IMG/VR virus record: IMGVR_UViG_3300040816_000922
Coordinates: 1-53,578 of that record
Source of the DNA: a virus
Strand: one strand, 5' to 3'
Length of the DNA: 53,578 nt
Shown here: positions 16,114 to 26,400 of the stretch, in pieces
Layout: each line of letters begins with the position of its first letter
How positions within the stretch are numbered: the stretch's first letter is position 1
Notes under the pieces: generated by a model
The model's database searches: none
What the model saw: the letters and a program-made list of their open reading frames with translations, nothing else
What the model was told of the DNA's origin: nothing
Made by a program: the position numbers and the translations under genes

Positions 16114-19100
16114 CGCTGGACTCCCATTGCGATAATTGATGCGTCATAGAGATAGACCTGAAACGCCTTCACCTCCATCGAGAAGGTGTAGGTCCCTGCG
16201 GCGAGATCCCGCTGGATCGTGCCGCTGTGGACTGCGCCGGTATTGAAGCTGGGGATGTACTCAATCTGTGTACTGCCCTGAAGCAGACGGACGTTGTAGT
16301 TGGTCGCGCCGCTGCCCTGAGCGTTCGTACGCGTAAACCACATGAGGATGATCCTGCCAGGGACATCCAGAGTGACGGTTACCTGAGGAAGACCGTTAGT
16401 GGGACCAACCCACCCAGTGTAATAGTTGTTGACGTATATCGAAGAGATGCTCAGGTCATCGTAGGCAGGGACAATGACCGCGTTGCCCTTGATCTGGAGC
16501 GTGTCAACGTAGGCATCGCCAGTGAAGATCTTGTTGCCGTCAATTAGCGTAGAAGTCGGACGGGTCCAAGTGTTCACCCTGCTGCTGGCATATGCTCCGG
16601 CGGATGCCTGATCTCTTACAGAGCTGGCAATACTTCCCGCTACCCGGGCTGTGTCGTAGGAAGTATGGGAAGCCGTTACGTCAGCATACTCGTCCGGCTT
16701 GTAGTTCCCAGAAACTTGGGTCCGGTAGTCGGCAGAATTTGAGGTAGCCAGAGCCCCTTGGTTGGCGATATTTGCAGCTGTGTTTTCGGAGGTTTTATCC
16801 GCGAAATCACCTGGCTTCCCATAACCCGAAACTTGATTCTGCCACGCCACTGACGATTGAGTTGCTAGGGAGCCTTGCCCTGAGATGGCGGCGGCTGTGT
16901 TTTCAGACGTTTTATCAGCGCCGTTGGCGACGTTTAGGTCGGCTCGCGCATTCGCTGCATCGGTCGAGGTCAGGAATCTCACCGCGCCCCGGAAGATCCC
17001 GCCGTTAAACTCGACGCTGCCGTTGCGTAGAATCCTCCAGCCACTTGTCCCGGACGAGAAGTTAGAGGACTGAATCTTGTCCCCAATCGAAAGATCGAAG
17101 ATATTCGCAATCCCGATCCTGGCGGCAGCGAGGGTTCCGTATGCTGCTGTTAGGTTGTCAAGGAAGCCATCTTTGATCTTCGCGACCTCAATAGTCGCGT
17201 CTTGGATTGCCGCTGTTTTTATATAGGTCTTGCCCCCGGTCACGATGAAGGGAACAAGGTCGTCCGTATTGGTGGGCAGGCTAGAATCATAGATGGCAAA
17301 CCGATCTGCCTGGATATAAAGGCGAGTCGATGTCCCGTCGTTGAGGATCCCGATGCCGCCGACCAGTTCGCCCACCTGAGTCTTAGTCGTCCAGCGCGCT
17401 CCCGCTCCATCCCAGGATCGCGCCTGAGTCTGAACGTAAGCGGCGTCTCCGCCTAGAGTCGAATAAACCTGCTGGGTAGCCGTGGCAATCGCTGCGCTCT
17501 TCGCCGTAGCGATAGCCTCGTCCATTTGCGTGACGCCAGCTTTACCGTTTATCACCCCGTCCTGAGTGGAAAACCTGGCGTTGATGTTTGAGAACTGGCT
17601 GACCTGCGAGGCGTAGATCGTAGACTTCGCGGTATTTAACTGCTCTATCGTGGCTCGTGCGTTTATCTGCTCTTGCTGGCTGTTGAACGCTGCATTGATG
17701 TTTGTGTACTCAGTCACAGCAGCTTGCTTAGCAGTGGCTATGGCATCCGTCAGCTGCTGAGATGTCGCTCTATTGCCAATGGCTGTATTCGCGCTCTCAA
17801 TCGCGTCATCCACCTCGCCAAACTTTGCGGCGATGGTCGTAAACTGTGTGACATTTGACGCATAGATATTCGCAACCGCGTTTGTTAAGTCCAGAGAGGT
17901 CGCTTTGTTCTGGAGGGCTGAGTTGACAGTCCCGAACTGTGCATTGATGTTCGTGAATTGGCTAACTGCCGAAGAGTAAATGTTGGTCTTCGCGTCATTG
18001 AGCTGCTGAATGGTTGCGCGATTCCCGACGGCGGTGTCAACGGAGTCAAACTTGGCGTCGATCTCTGTGAAGGCGCTCACCTGTGCGCCGTAAATGGTTG
18101 AGACTGCCTGGGTCAGGCTCGCCGCAGATGCTTTGGACGTAAGCCCCGTAGTGGTGTTGTTTACCGTAGATGACAGCTGCGTAAGGCTTTGCGAAAGAGC
18201 GCTTATGCCATCTTCTGTGTCATCAACCCTTGAGGTAACGTCTGAAAGATCGGAAGCAACTCCTGCGATTGCGCCGCCAAGGGAATCGTATTCACCAATC
18301 TTTTCCCAATAGCTTGTGTTGGTCGGGACGACGCTCGAGGTCGCCTGGATGCACTTGTAGATTGCGCCGTTATATTTCACCAGATCGTCGATAGCGTACG
18401 ACGTTCCGGACGCCCAGGTAGGTAAGCCCTCAAGATCAGCTATGGAAGCCTGGAGAGAGGTGATTGCGCTTTGACGCGCCGCCGTCTCCGTCGCGATCCG
18501 GGAATTTACCGAACCCACCACCGTAGCGTCGGCGTCGATAAGATCAATTCTGCTTGCGAGGTCTGAGAAGAGTTGGTCCTCTCGAATCTCATTGGTAAGG
18601 GCTGTGAGAACCTTTGTGACGTTGATCGCTGTCTGAAGCTCAAGACCTGAGGTGCTGTGAAACTGCCCCGCTACCCCGGCAGTGGAGACAAAGCGGATCC
18701 AGAAATACTTAGTCGTGTCGATGTCCATATCGACAAGGAAGACGGACAGAGCCCCGAAAGCGGATCCGTATTTCGTTGCCGCAGAGATGTCGTCAGAGTC
18801 GTGCCAGTACACCTCGGTGTATGCGTGGTTCGAGTAGGTGGGCTCATCCCAAGAAAGAACTGCGTACTCGAAGCCCGCTCGCCCGGTGAAGCCTGTGGGG
18901 ATAGGCGGCACATCAAAATTGTTGTCCCCTTCAGCAGGGACCCCGCCGATCCCCCTGAAACCCTCGCGAAGATCCTTGAGGAAGTCGTCCCCCAGAGCGT
19001 CTCGGAAGGTGACAGCACGATCAAGCTCGTTGCCTCTCTGCCCCTGGAGCACGCCGACAGCTTCCCGGGTCTTCTCGGCAAACTGCACGATCTCCTTCGT

Positions 19101-19148
19101 TGCGCGAAGGACCGGCGGGATGACAGGCTTCTTGGGAGCGTTAGCCAT
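16110..19148 (-). CDS. Tail fibre/tip protein, J-like with DUF1983-type repeats
   Basis: A 1,012-residue protein. Residues about 70-170 resemble a fibronectin type III domain (FEYAVLSWDEPTYSNHAYTE). Near 240-280, YAIDDLVKYNGAIYKCI looks like a carbohydrate-binding CBM5/12-type module. Residues about 330-560 hold six roughly 40-residue repeats with the pattern QLTDAIATAK...FTNINAxF. Next comes a lambda-J-like segment (LYIQADRFAIYD, then GWRILRNGSVEFNGGIFRG). Near 760-850 two ADKTSENTA units repeat. The C-terminus is a beta domain. It probably forms a trimeric host-recognition fibre. J-type modules are typical of siphophages, so this looks like a module borrowed into a short-tailed phage. Confidence 0.8.
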   Translation of the reverse strand: MANAPKKPVIPPVLRATKEIVQFAEKTREAVGVLQGQRGNELDRAVTFRDALGDDFLKDLREGFRGIGGVPAEGDNNFDVPPIPTGFTGRAGFEYAVLSWDEPTYSNHAYTEVYWHDSDDISAATKYGSAFGALSVFLVDMDIDTTKYFWIRFVSTAGVAGQFHSTSGLELQTAINVTKVLTALTNEIREDQLFSDLASRIDLIDADATVVGSVNSRIATETAARQSAITSLQASIADLEGLPTWASGTSYAIDDLVKYNGAIYKCIQATSSVVPTNTSYWEKIGEYDSLGGAIAGVASDLSDVTSRVDDTEDGISALSQSLTQLSSTVNNTTTGLTSKASAASLTQAVSTIYGAQVSAFTEIDAKFDSVDTAVGNRATIQQLNDAKTNIYSSAVSQFTNINAQFGTVNSALQNKATSLDLTNAVANIYASNVTQFTTIAAKFGEVDDAIESANTAIGNRATSQQLTDAIATAKQAAVTEYTNINAAFNSQQEQINARATIEQLNTAKSTIYASQVSQFSNINARFSTQDGVINGKAGVTQMDEAIATAKSAAIATATQQVYSTLGGDAAYVQTQARSWDGAGARWTTKTQVGELVGGIGILNDGTSTRLYIQADRFAIYDSSLPTNTDDLVPFIVTGGKTYIKTAAIQDATIEVAKIKDGFLDNLTAAYGTLAAARIGIANIFDLSIGDKIQSSNFSSGTSGWRILRNGSVEFNGGIFRGAVRFLTSTDAANARADLNVANGADKTSENTAAAISGQGSLATQSSVAWQNQVSGYGKPGDFADKTSENTAANIANQGALATSNSADYRTQVSGNYKPDEYADVTASHTSYDTARVAGSIASSVRDQASAGAYASSRVNTWTRPTSTLIDGNKIFTGDAYVDTLQIKGNAVIVPAYDDLSISSIYVNNYYTGWVGPTNGLPQVTVTLDVPGRIILMWFTRTNAQGSGATNYNVRLLQGSTQIEYIPSFNTGAVHSGTIQRDLAAGTYTFSMEVKAFQVYLYDASIIAMGVQR

Positions 19149-20774
19149 CTACAGCTCCCTCGCGGACTCGAACACGGCAATCTCGTGTATCTGACCGGAT
19201 ACACCGGACACCTCGACCTCGAACTCTCTGCCCTTGTATCCAGCGGGGAGGCGGAAATACTGCTCATTGCTGACAGTCTGGGTGTGCTTTAGGCTGCCGT
19301 CCGCCCACATCTTGAAGGTGATCGGGTAAGCATCGGCATCAACCTTTGCTACTCCCGGGCAGAAAGGTCGCGGAGCTCTAAACACCTTGCTCTTCCAGCT
19401 GGTGCTCCTAGTCCCCGAGCCTCTCGCAAACTTGTAAAGCGAGCCGTCGATAACGAGGTACAGGGTTCCGTCTGACGGATCTGCGTAGCCAGCCTGAGCG
19501 TAGAAGTCGAGAGGGATGAAGGCTGCTTTGCCGCCGCGAGGGTCAAGAATAAACCCGCCCTCGTTCAGCCCCTGCTTGTAGAAGCCTATGTACTTCCCTT
19601 CCCATCGGTAGGCATGAAGCGTTTCCGGAAGATAAGCCTGCCACTGGTCTCGCGTGAGAAGAGCCTCGGTCAGGTTATCAGCGCCATCGCCTTTGACCGC
19701 GATCAGCCCCTCCGGACTTGCATAGATTGCATAGCCGCCCATATCAACAATGCTGCGCTTAGAGCTGCAAGCAAGCGGCTGGTCAATGATGACCAGAGAG
19801 CGGGACGTTGGGTTGGTCCCCGTTGCGACGTAGGGCTTGCCCGTGGTGCAAACCAAGACCCCAACATCTATTTCCGCGAGCCCAACAATGTCGAACTCCG
19901 TAACTAACTGGTATTCCTCTGGCCAGGCATGCGGGAGGTTTGGCTCAGAGAAGCACAAGGTCTTGCCGGTGAAGCCCGTGGCGGTTCCGTCGGTAAGGGC
20001 GAGGAGTCCCAGCAGTTGTCCATCGGGATGATCGGCTGTGACCTCATCGGGCGGTGCTTCCCAGGTCGTCGTCGGGATGATCTCTGCGAGATCTTCGTCC
20101 AGGGTCGTGTCGGCATAGGTGCTCGCTGCAAGAGAAACGTCAGCGACGAAACGGTACTCACCGTTCGCGTCAGTCCTATACAACCGCTTTCCAATGAAAT
20201 TGTAGTTCCCGCTCGGGAGAGTCGGGAAAGTGACGGTGACCGTCTCTCCTTCCGTGACTTCGATAACGTCCCCTACCGCCACTGCTGCCGGGGGTCCCTC
20301 TTCCCCGTAGGTGGTCACTATAGTGAACGTATACGCACGCTCTTGTGCGACCGCTCCTTCTATCCCCGTGCCAGAGATAGCCGTCGTGACGTTGCTAGAG
20401 GGTCGCGGCACGCCAAGCCGATAGTGACCTGTTGGATAGGTAGACCCGGAGATAAAGGTCGTCAGATCTGCCATCCTGGGATAGGACTCGCCAGTCCAAT
20501 ACAGCCGCTTCGAGGGATCCTGTGCAATCGGGGAACGGATGATGTCAACGTCTTCATCCCAAGCCGCCCACTTTGTGTCGGTGACTGGGAAGATGGTCTC
20601 AGTGTATTGGTCAATCCCAGACACAGAGCCGATTGACTCGTCATCCGGAAGAGGCTCCAAGGTTCCGCTATCGAGAAGCGCGTTCAGAGCATCCTGCGCC
20701 ATATCTTCCGGGAGCAGGCGGGGGTTTGCCCTAGGAGCGATTCCCCCAAATGTGCTGATACGAAGACCCGCCAT
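19149..20774 (-). CDS. Tail nozzle / tail tubular protein B-like
   Basis: A 541-residue, beta-rich protein. The N-terminal LRISTFGGIAPRANPRLLP and AQDALNALLDSGTLEPL match the opening of podovirus tail nozzle proteins (P22 gp10 / T7 gp12 type). Later segments such as TLCFSEPNLPHAWPEEYQ and GGYAIYASPEGLIAVKG look like beta-propeller blades of that family. It should close the short tail and hold DNA before ejection. It marks the virus as short-tailed. Confidence 0.8.
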   Translation of the reverse strand: MAGLRISTFGGIAPRANPRLLPEDMAQDALNALLDSGTLEPLPDDESIGSVSGIDQYTETIFPVTDTKWAAWDEDVDIIRSPIAQDPSKRLYWTGESYPRMADLTTFISGSTYPTGHYRLGVPRPSSNVTTAISGTGIEGAVAQERAYTFTIVTTYGEEGPPAAVAVGDVIEVTEGETVTVTFPTLPSGNYNFIGKRLYRTDANGEYRFVADVSLAASTYADTTLDEDLAEIIPTTTWEAPPDEVTADHPDGQLLGLLALTDGTATGFTGKTLCFSEPNLPHAWPEEYQLVTEFDIVGLAEIDVGVLVCTTGKPYVATGTNPTSRSLVIIDQPLACSSKRSIVDMGGYAIYASPEGLIAVKGDGADNLTEALLTRDQWQAYLPETLHAYRWEGKYIGFYKQGLNEGGFILDPRGGKAAFIPLDFYAQAGYADPSDGTLYLVIDGSLYKFARGSGTRSTSWKSKVFRAPRPFCPGVAKVDADAYPITFKMWADGSLKHTQTVSNEQYFRLPAGYKGREFEVEVSGVSGQIHEIAVFESAREL

Positions 20775-21208
20775 TACTTCTTCTCCTTCATAGCCGTCGC
20801 CATCTGAGCCATGTGCGGCGCGATCTTCTCAATGCCACGGGAGCCGATATAGCCGCCGATGCCGATGGTCAGAAGATCAAACAGGGAGTCGATGAGCTGG
20901 GGGTTTTCAACAAGGTAGGTCGGCGCCTGACCAAAGAAGACAAGCCCGAGCAGGACCGAGAACCAGATCATGGTCAGCGGACGCCAGGAGCGCTGAAGCC
21001 AGTTGCCCGACGACATTTCCGCCGTCAGGGTCTTGGCTTGCATCTCCGCGACCTTCGCTTCGTAGTCCAGAACCTTCGCCTGGAACTCAGCCTGAGCTGA
21101 GAACAGAGCGTTCTTCAGCGCCCCGCGCTCCTCGTCCGAGGTATGCAGGTTGTCGATGATGTCAGCCGCCGGGCGTAGAACCCCGGAGACCCAAGATGGG
21201 ATGGACAT
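20774..21208 (-). CDS. Holin of the 3TM superfamily
   Basis: A 144-residue protein with a charged amphipathic helix (about 25-65), the WLQRSWRPLTMIWFSVLLG motif that marks 3TM holins (SGNWLQRSWRPLT), a second hydrophobic segment (SLFDLLTIGIGGYIGSRG) and a basic C-terminus. Such proteins are known as GTA- and phage-type holins that permeabilise the inner membrane. It lies inside the tail gene block, away from the other lysis-like cluster at 45-46 kb. Confidence 0.75.
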   Translation of the reverse strand: MSIPSWVSGVLRPAADIIDNLHTSDEERGALKNALFSAQAEFQAKVLDYEAKVAEMQAKTLTAEMSSGNWLQRSWRPLTMIWFSVLLGLVFFGQAPTYLVENPQLIDSLFDLLTIGIGGYIGSRGIEKIAPHMAQMATAMKEKK

Positions 21209-21224
21209 CCTTGTCCCTCCTCAA

Positions 21225-21518
21225 TCACCACTTTTCTTTGTGAGACCAATACCTTGCGCTGAGCTTGCTTGGGCTGGAGTCTTGGGCGTTGTGCCTCGCG
21301 TAGTAAGCCTTCCGCCTAGCCTTTTCCTTGGCTGAAGTCGGGTTACTGCCAGCGCCCCGGACTCCCTGCTGCCCAAACCGAACAAGCTTGTACTCGTCGC
21401 CTTCCTTAGCCATCACAACGTGAGACTTAGTGGGATGGCGAGGAGTGCGCTTCGGCTGATTGACACCAGAGAGCCCGTTCTCCTGCATCAAGCGCTTTAC
21501 GCGCTCAGGGACGCTCAC
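21225..21518 (-). CDS. Conserved small phage protein, 97 residues
   Basis: Begins at a GTG (21518) that overlaps the stop of the zinc-ribbon gene. Motifs KRTPRHPTKSHVVMAKEG, LVRFGQQGVRGAG, SAKEKARRKAYYARH and LSARYWSHKEKW fit a widespread phage family of unknown role that I associate with marine podoviruses and cyanophages. It is strongly basic. It probably acts in virion assembly, judged from location. Confidence 0.75.
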   Translation of the reverse strand: MSVPERVKRLMQENGLSGVNQPKRTPRHPTKSHVVMAKEGDEYKLVRFGQQGVRGAGSNPTSAKEKARRKAYYARHNAQDSSPSKLSARYWSHKEKW

Positions 21519-21610
21519 TTCTTAGGCTTCGCCGGGGGCTTAGCTGCGGGGGGCGGAGCGATCACCATCGCACCACACTTCGGGCACTTCTTGCCTTTTT
21601 GATAAGCCAT
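21515..21610 (-). CDS. Tiny zinc-ribbon protein, 31 residues
   Basis: ATG 21610 is preceded by a strong AGGAGGTCAGG. The product has GKKCPKCGAMVIAPPP, one CxxC knuckle, then a Pro/Lys tail PAAKPPAKPKK. The stop overlaps the GTG start of the next gene. Good ribosome site and tight packing argue that it is real; the single knuckle may need a partner or dimer to bind metal. Confidence 0.7.
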   Translation of the reverse strand: MAYQKGKKCPKCGAMVIAPPPAAKPPAKPKK

Positions 21611-21622
21611 CCTGACCTCCTG

Positions 21623-21808
21623 TCAGTGTTCCGTTTGGGACGGAAGCTCCGCATCCTGCGGCATAGCAGCCTGAGCGTCTTGCACCTGCGGTTGAGCTTG
21701 CTGCTGGATCTCTCCAATGATCTGAGCTACAGCATCATACGGCTGCTTGCTGAGAGCGAAGAGGACCACGTTGAGTTGTTCCATCGAGAAAGAAACGTTG
21801 ATTTCCAC
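21623..21808 (-). CDS. Hypothetical protein, 61 residues
   Basis: Starts with GTG at 21808 after CAGGAGTCACC. The N-terminal half, FSMEQLNVVLFALSKQPYDAV, is an amphipathic helical pair; the C-terminal half is Gln/Ala/Pro-rich and probably disordered. Similar short proteins with a QxxVxxAL...PYxxV pattern are common in phage tail regions, of unknown role. Confidence 0.65.
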   Translation of the reverse strand: MEINVSFSMEQLNVVLFALSKQPYDAVAQIIGEIQQQAQPQVQDAQAAMPQDAELPSQTEH

Positions 21809-21878
21809 GGTGACTCCTGTCTGTGAAGCGCCGTCTTAGCGCCAATCAATTTTCCTATGCCGCAAGGTTCACAGCAAA

Positions 21879-22409
21879 TTAAATGTACCTAAATCTTAGG
21901 GTTGCGATGCTTGCCCCGCCCTTATCCTCAACGGAATCAACGGTCACTTCGTAGAAGGATTCAGCCCCTGGTTTGTTCAGGTGATAGACCATGATCGAGC
22001 TGTCGTTGATGCAAGAGATTTTGTATCCGAGAACGCCCCACTCTTCCCGGAAATAATCCCGGCACTGCTCAATGTAGGGCTGGCTGTAGAGCCAGGACTT
22101 AGATCCGTCGGCATCGGGACCGTAGATCGCCATGACCCAGGTTATGTAGTCCTCGTCCATGCCGTTGATCGAGCCAACAGCAATGTGGATGGGAGTACCG
22201 TCCTTACGCCACAGCACCATCTTCGTGTTCGGTAGATCAGACAGCTCTTGAAAACGAGTGCGCACCGCCTCGCGCTTAGCATCCTCCGTGCCAGGGTCCC
22301 CGAGCAGAGACCAATGGAACGTGCCGCCTTCCATATACGGCAGGCTCGCGGAGAATAGATTGTCAAACTCCGCACCAGCGACCGACGTGATCTCTTCGAT
22401 GGTGATCAA
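21879..22409 (-). CDS. GNAT-like protein of the tail region
   Basis: A 176-residue alpha/beta protein. KMVLWRKDGTPIHIAVGSIN and DYITWVMAIYGPDADGSKSW followed by a helix and GVLGYKISCIND look like the central strands and the helix of a GNAT N-acetyltransferase fold. The acetyl-CoA binding loop is not obvious. Similar proteins occur next to tail fibre genes in marine phages. Modification of virion or host protein is possible but not shown. Confidence 0.45.
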   Translation of the reverse strand: MITIEEITSVAGAEFDNLFSASLPYMEGGTFHWSLLGDPGTEDAKREAVRTRFQELSDLPNTKMVLWRKDGTPIHIAVGSINGMDEDYITWVMAIYGPDADGSKSWLYSQPYIEQCRDYFREEWGVLGYKISCINDSSIMVYHLNKPGAESFYEVTVDSVEDKGGASIATLRFRYI

Positions 22410-22837
22410 GTCTTACGCCCCCCGTAGAACTGGCTCATGGAGATCGTTCCGCTGCTAGGGATGCTTGTGTTGACCGTTGTGCTCGTCGAGCCGGTGCGGC
22501 GAATCTGGTAGTAGTAGTTGGTGCCGGTTTTATCGCTGATCGTATTCCACAAACTGCCAACGTCGTAGGTGTATCCGCCGACAGTGATGCTGCTGCCAGA
22601 GCCGCTGCCTACATTCGTGCCGTTCCACCAAGCTTGATAGGTGCTGGTCCCCGAGTAGATTATCCAAGACCACAGGGGCGAAAACTGCCCGTACCAGCCA
22701 GTGGTGCTGCTCGAGCTGATTGTCGTCGGCACATAGGAGCCCCCCCGATAATACTCAGACATCGAGATCGGGTTGGCTCCGCCAAACTCCCCCTGCACCT
22801 GAGAGAGGGAGATGGCGCCTGACGTCTGGAGCGCCAT
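22406..22837 (-). CDS. Minor tail / receptor-binding-type protein with terminal duplicated motif
   Basis: A 143-residue Ser/Thr/Tyr/Trp-rich protein. The N-terminus GAISLSQVQGEFGGANPIS and YYRGGSYV are shared by many phage tail-tip proteins of marine viruses. The C-terminus repeats the unit as GTISMSQFYGG. The middle is low-complexity and aromatic (GWYGQFSPLWSW). It may sit at the distal end of the fibre or serve as an accessory adhesin. Confidence 0.65.
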   Translation of the reverse strand: MALQTSGAISLSQVQGEFGGANPISMSEYYRGGSYVPTTISSSSTTGWYGQFSPLWSWIIYSGTSTYQAWWNGTNVGSGSGSSITVGGYTYDVGSLWNTISDKTGTNYYYQIRRTGSTSTTVNTSIPSSGTISMSQFYGGRKT

Positions 22838-23115
22838 TACTCAGCCGGGGCTGAGATCACGCCAGCAGCGATCTTCTGCTCCACGCCTCGTGCCACTTCG
22901 CCGATGCGCACCAGGGTGGCGTCAGCGTCGTAGTTGCCGTCAGCGTCGAAGCAGACGTTCACCTCACGCTGGTGGGTGATCGTCCCATCGGTGAAGGTCA
23001 CGCTGATCGAGCGCGTAGCCACCTGCTCGGTGGTCGCCTCTTCGCCTTCAGCGGCAGGCATCTCCACCGTGCGGAAGCCGGTGTATTCCTCGTTGAGGGT
23101 GTAGGAAACAGCCAT
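22837..23115 (-). CDS. Hypothetical fibre-associated protein, 92 residues
   Basis: A small acidic protein with beta strands (ISVTFTDGTITHQREVNVCF) and a helical end (VARGVEQKIAAGVI). It lies between the DUF7936-like protein and the minor tail protein, with gaps of 2 bases or less. A role in fibre assembly is likely by position. Confidence 0.6.
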   Translation of the reverse strand: MAVSYTLNEEYTGFRTVEMPAAEGEEATTEQVATRSISVTFTDGTITHQREVNVCFDADGNYDADATLVRIGEVARGVEQKIAAGVISAPAE

Positions 23116-23117
23116 CG

Positions 23118-23477
23118 TTATGCTCCTTGTTCCATGCCGGGGGGTAGTTCAGCGGGCGCCCAGGGAAGCTGGTCGTCTATGCTGTCTCTTGCGTCCATCT
23201 GCTCTTGAATTTTTCTTTGGATAAAGTGGTCAACATCAAGCGCCCGGGTGCCTGTTACGCGACCCTGAATCCAAGCCAAAACATCAGCCTCGGTTAGTGA
23301 TGCAAAATCAATATAGGAGTCGCTAGTCGGATCGCCGTCGTTCAGCTCGTCCACCATGCTAAACATCGCCGTTCGACCGCTTTCATCGGTTCCGGTTTTA
23401 CTCCAATACACTTCAGTCACCGTCCCAGAAGCATCTCGGCGAAGCCTCAAAATCTTCCACTCATAGGTAATAGCCAT
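23118..23477 (-). CDS. DUF7936-like protein next to tail fibre
   Basis: A 119-residue protein with AITYEWKILRLRR, VYWSKTGTDESG and the pattern FASLTEADVLAWIQGRV, seen in small proteins that follow tail fibre genes in many phages (I recall DUF7936 for them). The end is Pro-rich (LPWAPAELPPGM). It starts at the last base of the fibre gene's stop codon. Likely a fibre chaperone or minor component. Confidence 0.6.
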   Translation of the reverse strand: MAITYEWKILRLRRDASGTVTEVYWSKTGTDESGRTAMFSMVDELNDGDPTSDSYIDFASLTEADVLAWIQGRVTGTRALDVDHFIQRKIQEQMDARDSIDDQLPWAPAELPPGMEQGA

Positions 23478-26400
23478 TACTTGCTCTCCAGTTGAGCTTT
23501 GAGGTCGTTCACCTCTGCTTTCAGTTCCTTAATCGCCTCGATAAGCAAAGCGACCATGTTCCCGTAGGCAACCGCTTTGTTGCCCTCTTCGCCAGAAACA
23601 ACCTCCGGCAGAACCAGCTCCACTTCCTGAGCAACCACGCCAGCTTGGCGCGTTTCAGGCATGGTTCCTGTTAGGGGGTCAGGTTTGTAATCGGTTCTGT
23701 CATAGGTATAGCCATTGAGCTGGCACACCTTGGACAGCGCGTCAGGAATCACCTCAAGGTTGGTTTTAACCGCTCGGTCTGAGTAGGCGGTTATGTTGTA
23801 GGCGGTCCAGATACCCGTTCCGAGCGCCCAGACAAGGCTTCCAGCCTCTCTTCCCTGAAGCTGGTGACTTAGCCCCGCAATAGCCTGATTGGTCCCGGTG
23901 CCAACGTTAGGGTGGGTATAGGACATCCCATAAGCGTTACCTACGCCGGTTCCATCTGACGCTAGCTTGTACGACGTACTCATCATCCAAACGTGCTGGT
24001 AGCGGTACGAGCTGTAGACCCCGTATACGCCTTCGCCGTAATTCTGGTCACAGACAATTCTGTTGGTGGAGAACATGCTCCCACCTGACATGTACTGGCT
24101 GTTACCATTCATGTACATGGTGCCGTACAGCCAGTTGGTGCCTGTGCTGTAGATGCCAGCGGGGTGGTAGCTCGCTTCCCCCGTTCCCCCTACGTTGCCG
24201 TTGCCTCGGTAAGCGTAGGAATACGTCGTATTGTCAATATTTACGTTGTTGCTGCCATCCGCCACAGACATGACTTTAGCTGCGCCACTGCGGCTCGGAG
24301 CATCGTCATAGAAGCGAGTTCCGTTGTAGCCGTAGTACCCTCCAATCTTTATGCCTGTGTGGTATCCAACATGAAGGTCAGGGTAAGGGTTAGACCAAGC
24401 TCCTCCTTCTTGGAAGATTCCATAGCTTATAGTTCCGTGACTTGAGTTACCGCCTTCGCCACTAAACCTCAGGACGCTGATACGACGGTCTTCGTTGTCT
24501 TTCCAAAAAGTGCTGTGGTGGTACCCGTCCAGCGTGTCGGCGTCTAGACCTGAGCCAGAGCCGTCGTTGCCGCTGTCCCACATGGTGTATTGAGTAGAGC
24601 CTTCATACCGAATGAAGGAGCCCGAGCTTGGTAAGCGCATCCGCCAACCGGCACCACTGTTTAGCCACCCAGCGTTGTGGCTGCTGTCTGCATAGATATG
24701 CGCACGAGAGGTGCCTGTAGTGTTCAGCTCGATCTGGCAGTAAGTGGCTTCCCCTGATCGAAGTCGCATATTCCCGGTTGCCGTCGGGTGGATATGCCAT
24801 CCCGCGCCGGTGTTGGCACTCCAGTAAAGACCAGCACCGTTGCTGCTTTGAAAGTCAATCCAATTTCCCGCTTGGTAATAGGTGGTTCCCTGCTTGTGGA
24901 TGAAATTAGTCGCTGGAGCATAGCGAATATAGCCGTCGTTAGAGCAATAGACTCGATCCGGTGCGGTAGCCGATCCCATCTGCCCAGAGGTAGTGTTTAT
25001 CCAGCCTGCTTGGATATAGCCATTTGAGTCTGTGCGGACAACTTTATTGACTTCATTGTTACGCCCGGTGTGCAGTTGGAGCCCATCGAGAAGGTCTGCA
25101 TCTAAGCCAGAGCCAGAGCCGTCGTTGCCTTGGTGATAGTAAACATTCCCGCTGGGACCACCGTTTCTGAAAGTTTGATCGCCGTGATTAAAGGTAAACC
25201 TTTGCGTCCAAGAATTGTTGTTATACCCAGCGATTGAGTAGAGAGTGTAGTTTCCGCTGCCATCCTGATGGTGCAGCCAGCCGTATGGCTGAGAGGCGTC
25301 ACCGCGAGTCTCCCAGGAAGGATAGGTTCCCTGGATAACGAATTGACCGTTGTAGGTTCCCTGCCCCCAGTTGTTGGCAAGAATCAACGATGCACTTGAA
25401 GTGGCTTGTGTGTCTGAGCGCAGGAAGCTGCTGCTATTGAGACCATCAACGGTGTCTGCGTCTAAGCCAGAGCCGGAGCCGTCGTTGGCAGAAGTCCAAA
25501 CGGTTTTCCACGATTGCCATGTACCGTTAAGCCTGCCGCGTACTGCAAGATTGCCGGTGCGATAGTCACCAAAAATCTGGTGAACCCAGGCGGTACTATA
25601 TGCTTGTGAGTACAAGGCTCCGTCTGTCTGCCCAAAAAGAGATACAGAGTTTATGTAGCCAGTTCCGTTCTCTTGGACATAATCGGGACCTATGCCATTT
25701 GAGCTATTCCCGTTTCGGAAAGAGATGCCGTCGATGTTGCTAGCGCTGCTTACTGACTGAGAGCCAATATTTCCAGTCGTAATAGCAGTGCTCGCGGGCT
25801 GGTAATAAGAGCCATGCTGCCCGTCAAGCAGATCAGCATCTAACCCCGAGCCAGAGCCGTCGTTGGCGTCAGTCCAGATGGTGCGCCAGGAGGACCACGA
25901 AGTGTTGTAGCCCCGGGTGTACGGCTGGCCAGAAACGAAGTGAGTCGCTAGCTGACCTGTGACGTTCCCATCGTTTCCAAAAGTTACGATTGCGTGGTGT
26001 GCGTTTGTCGGATTGCTGGAATTGGGGTCTACCCTTCTGCTTGAGGGGGTGGTGTAGTTTGGGCTTGTTGTGTCCGAAAGTTGCCGCATGAACCCAGCTG
26101 CCTGAACACCATCAAGCAGGTCTGCATCTAAGCCTGACCCAGAGCCGTCATTACCCGCCCGCCAGTAGGGGTCGGTGGTCCCTCCTCCGATGTAGTTGTA
26201 TATCTGACCGTCGAAGTGAACAGGCTGATTGAAGTAAAACTTGCCTCTGTCCGTTGAGAAGTGGCTATACGTCCCGTTCATAGGACCAATATCTACATAG
26301 CCACTATTGGTCGTTATGCGTAAAGCGTTGCCAGAGCCTTGGCTTAGGGCGGTGTTAGCGTTGTTTACGCGGATGTCGCTGCTTGTGATGCTTCCATTAA

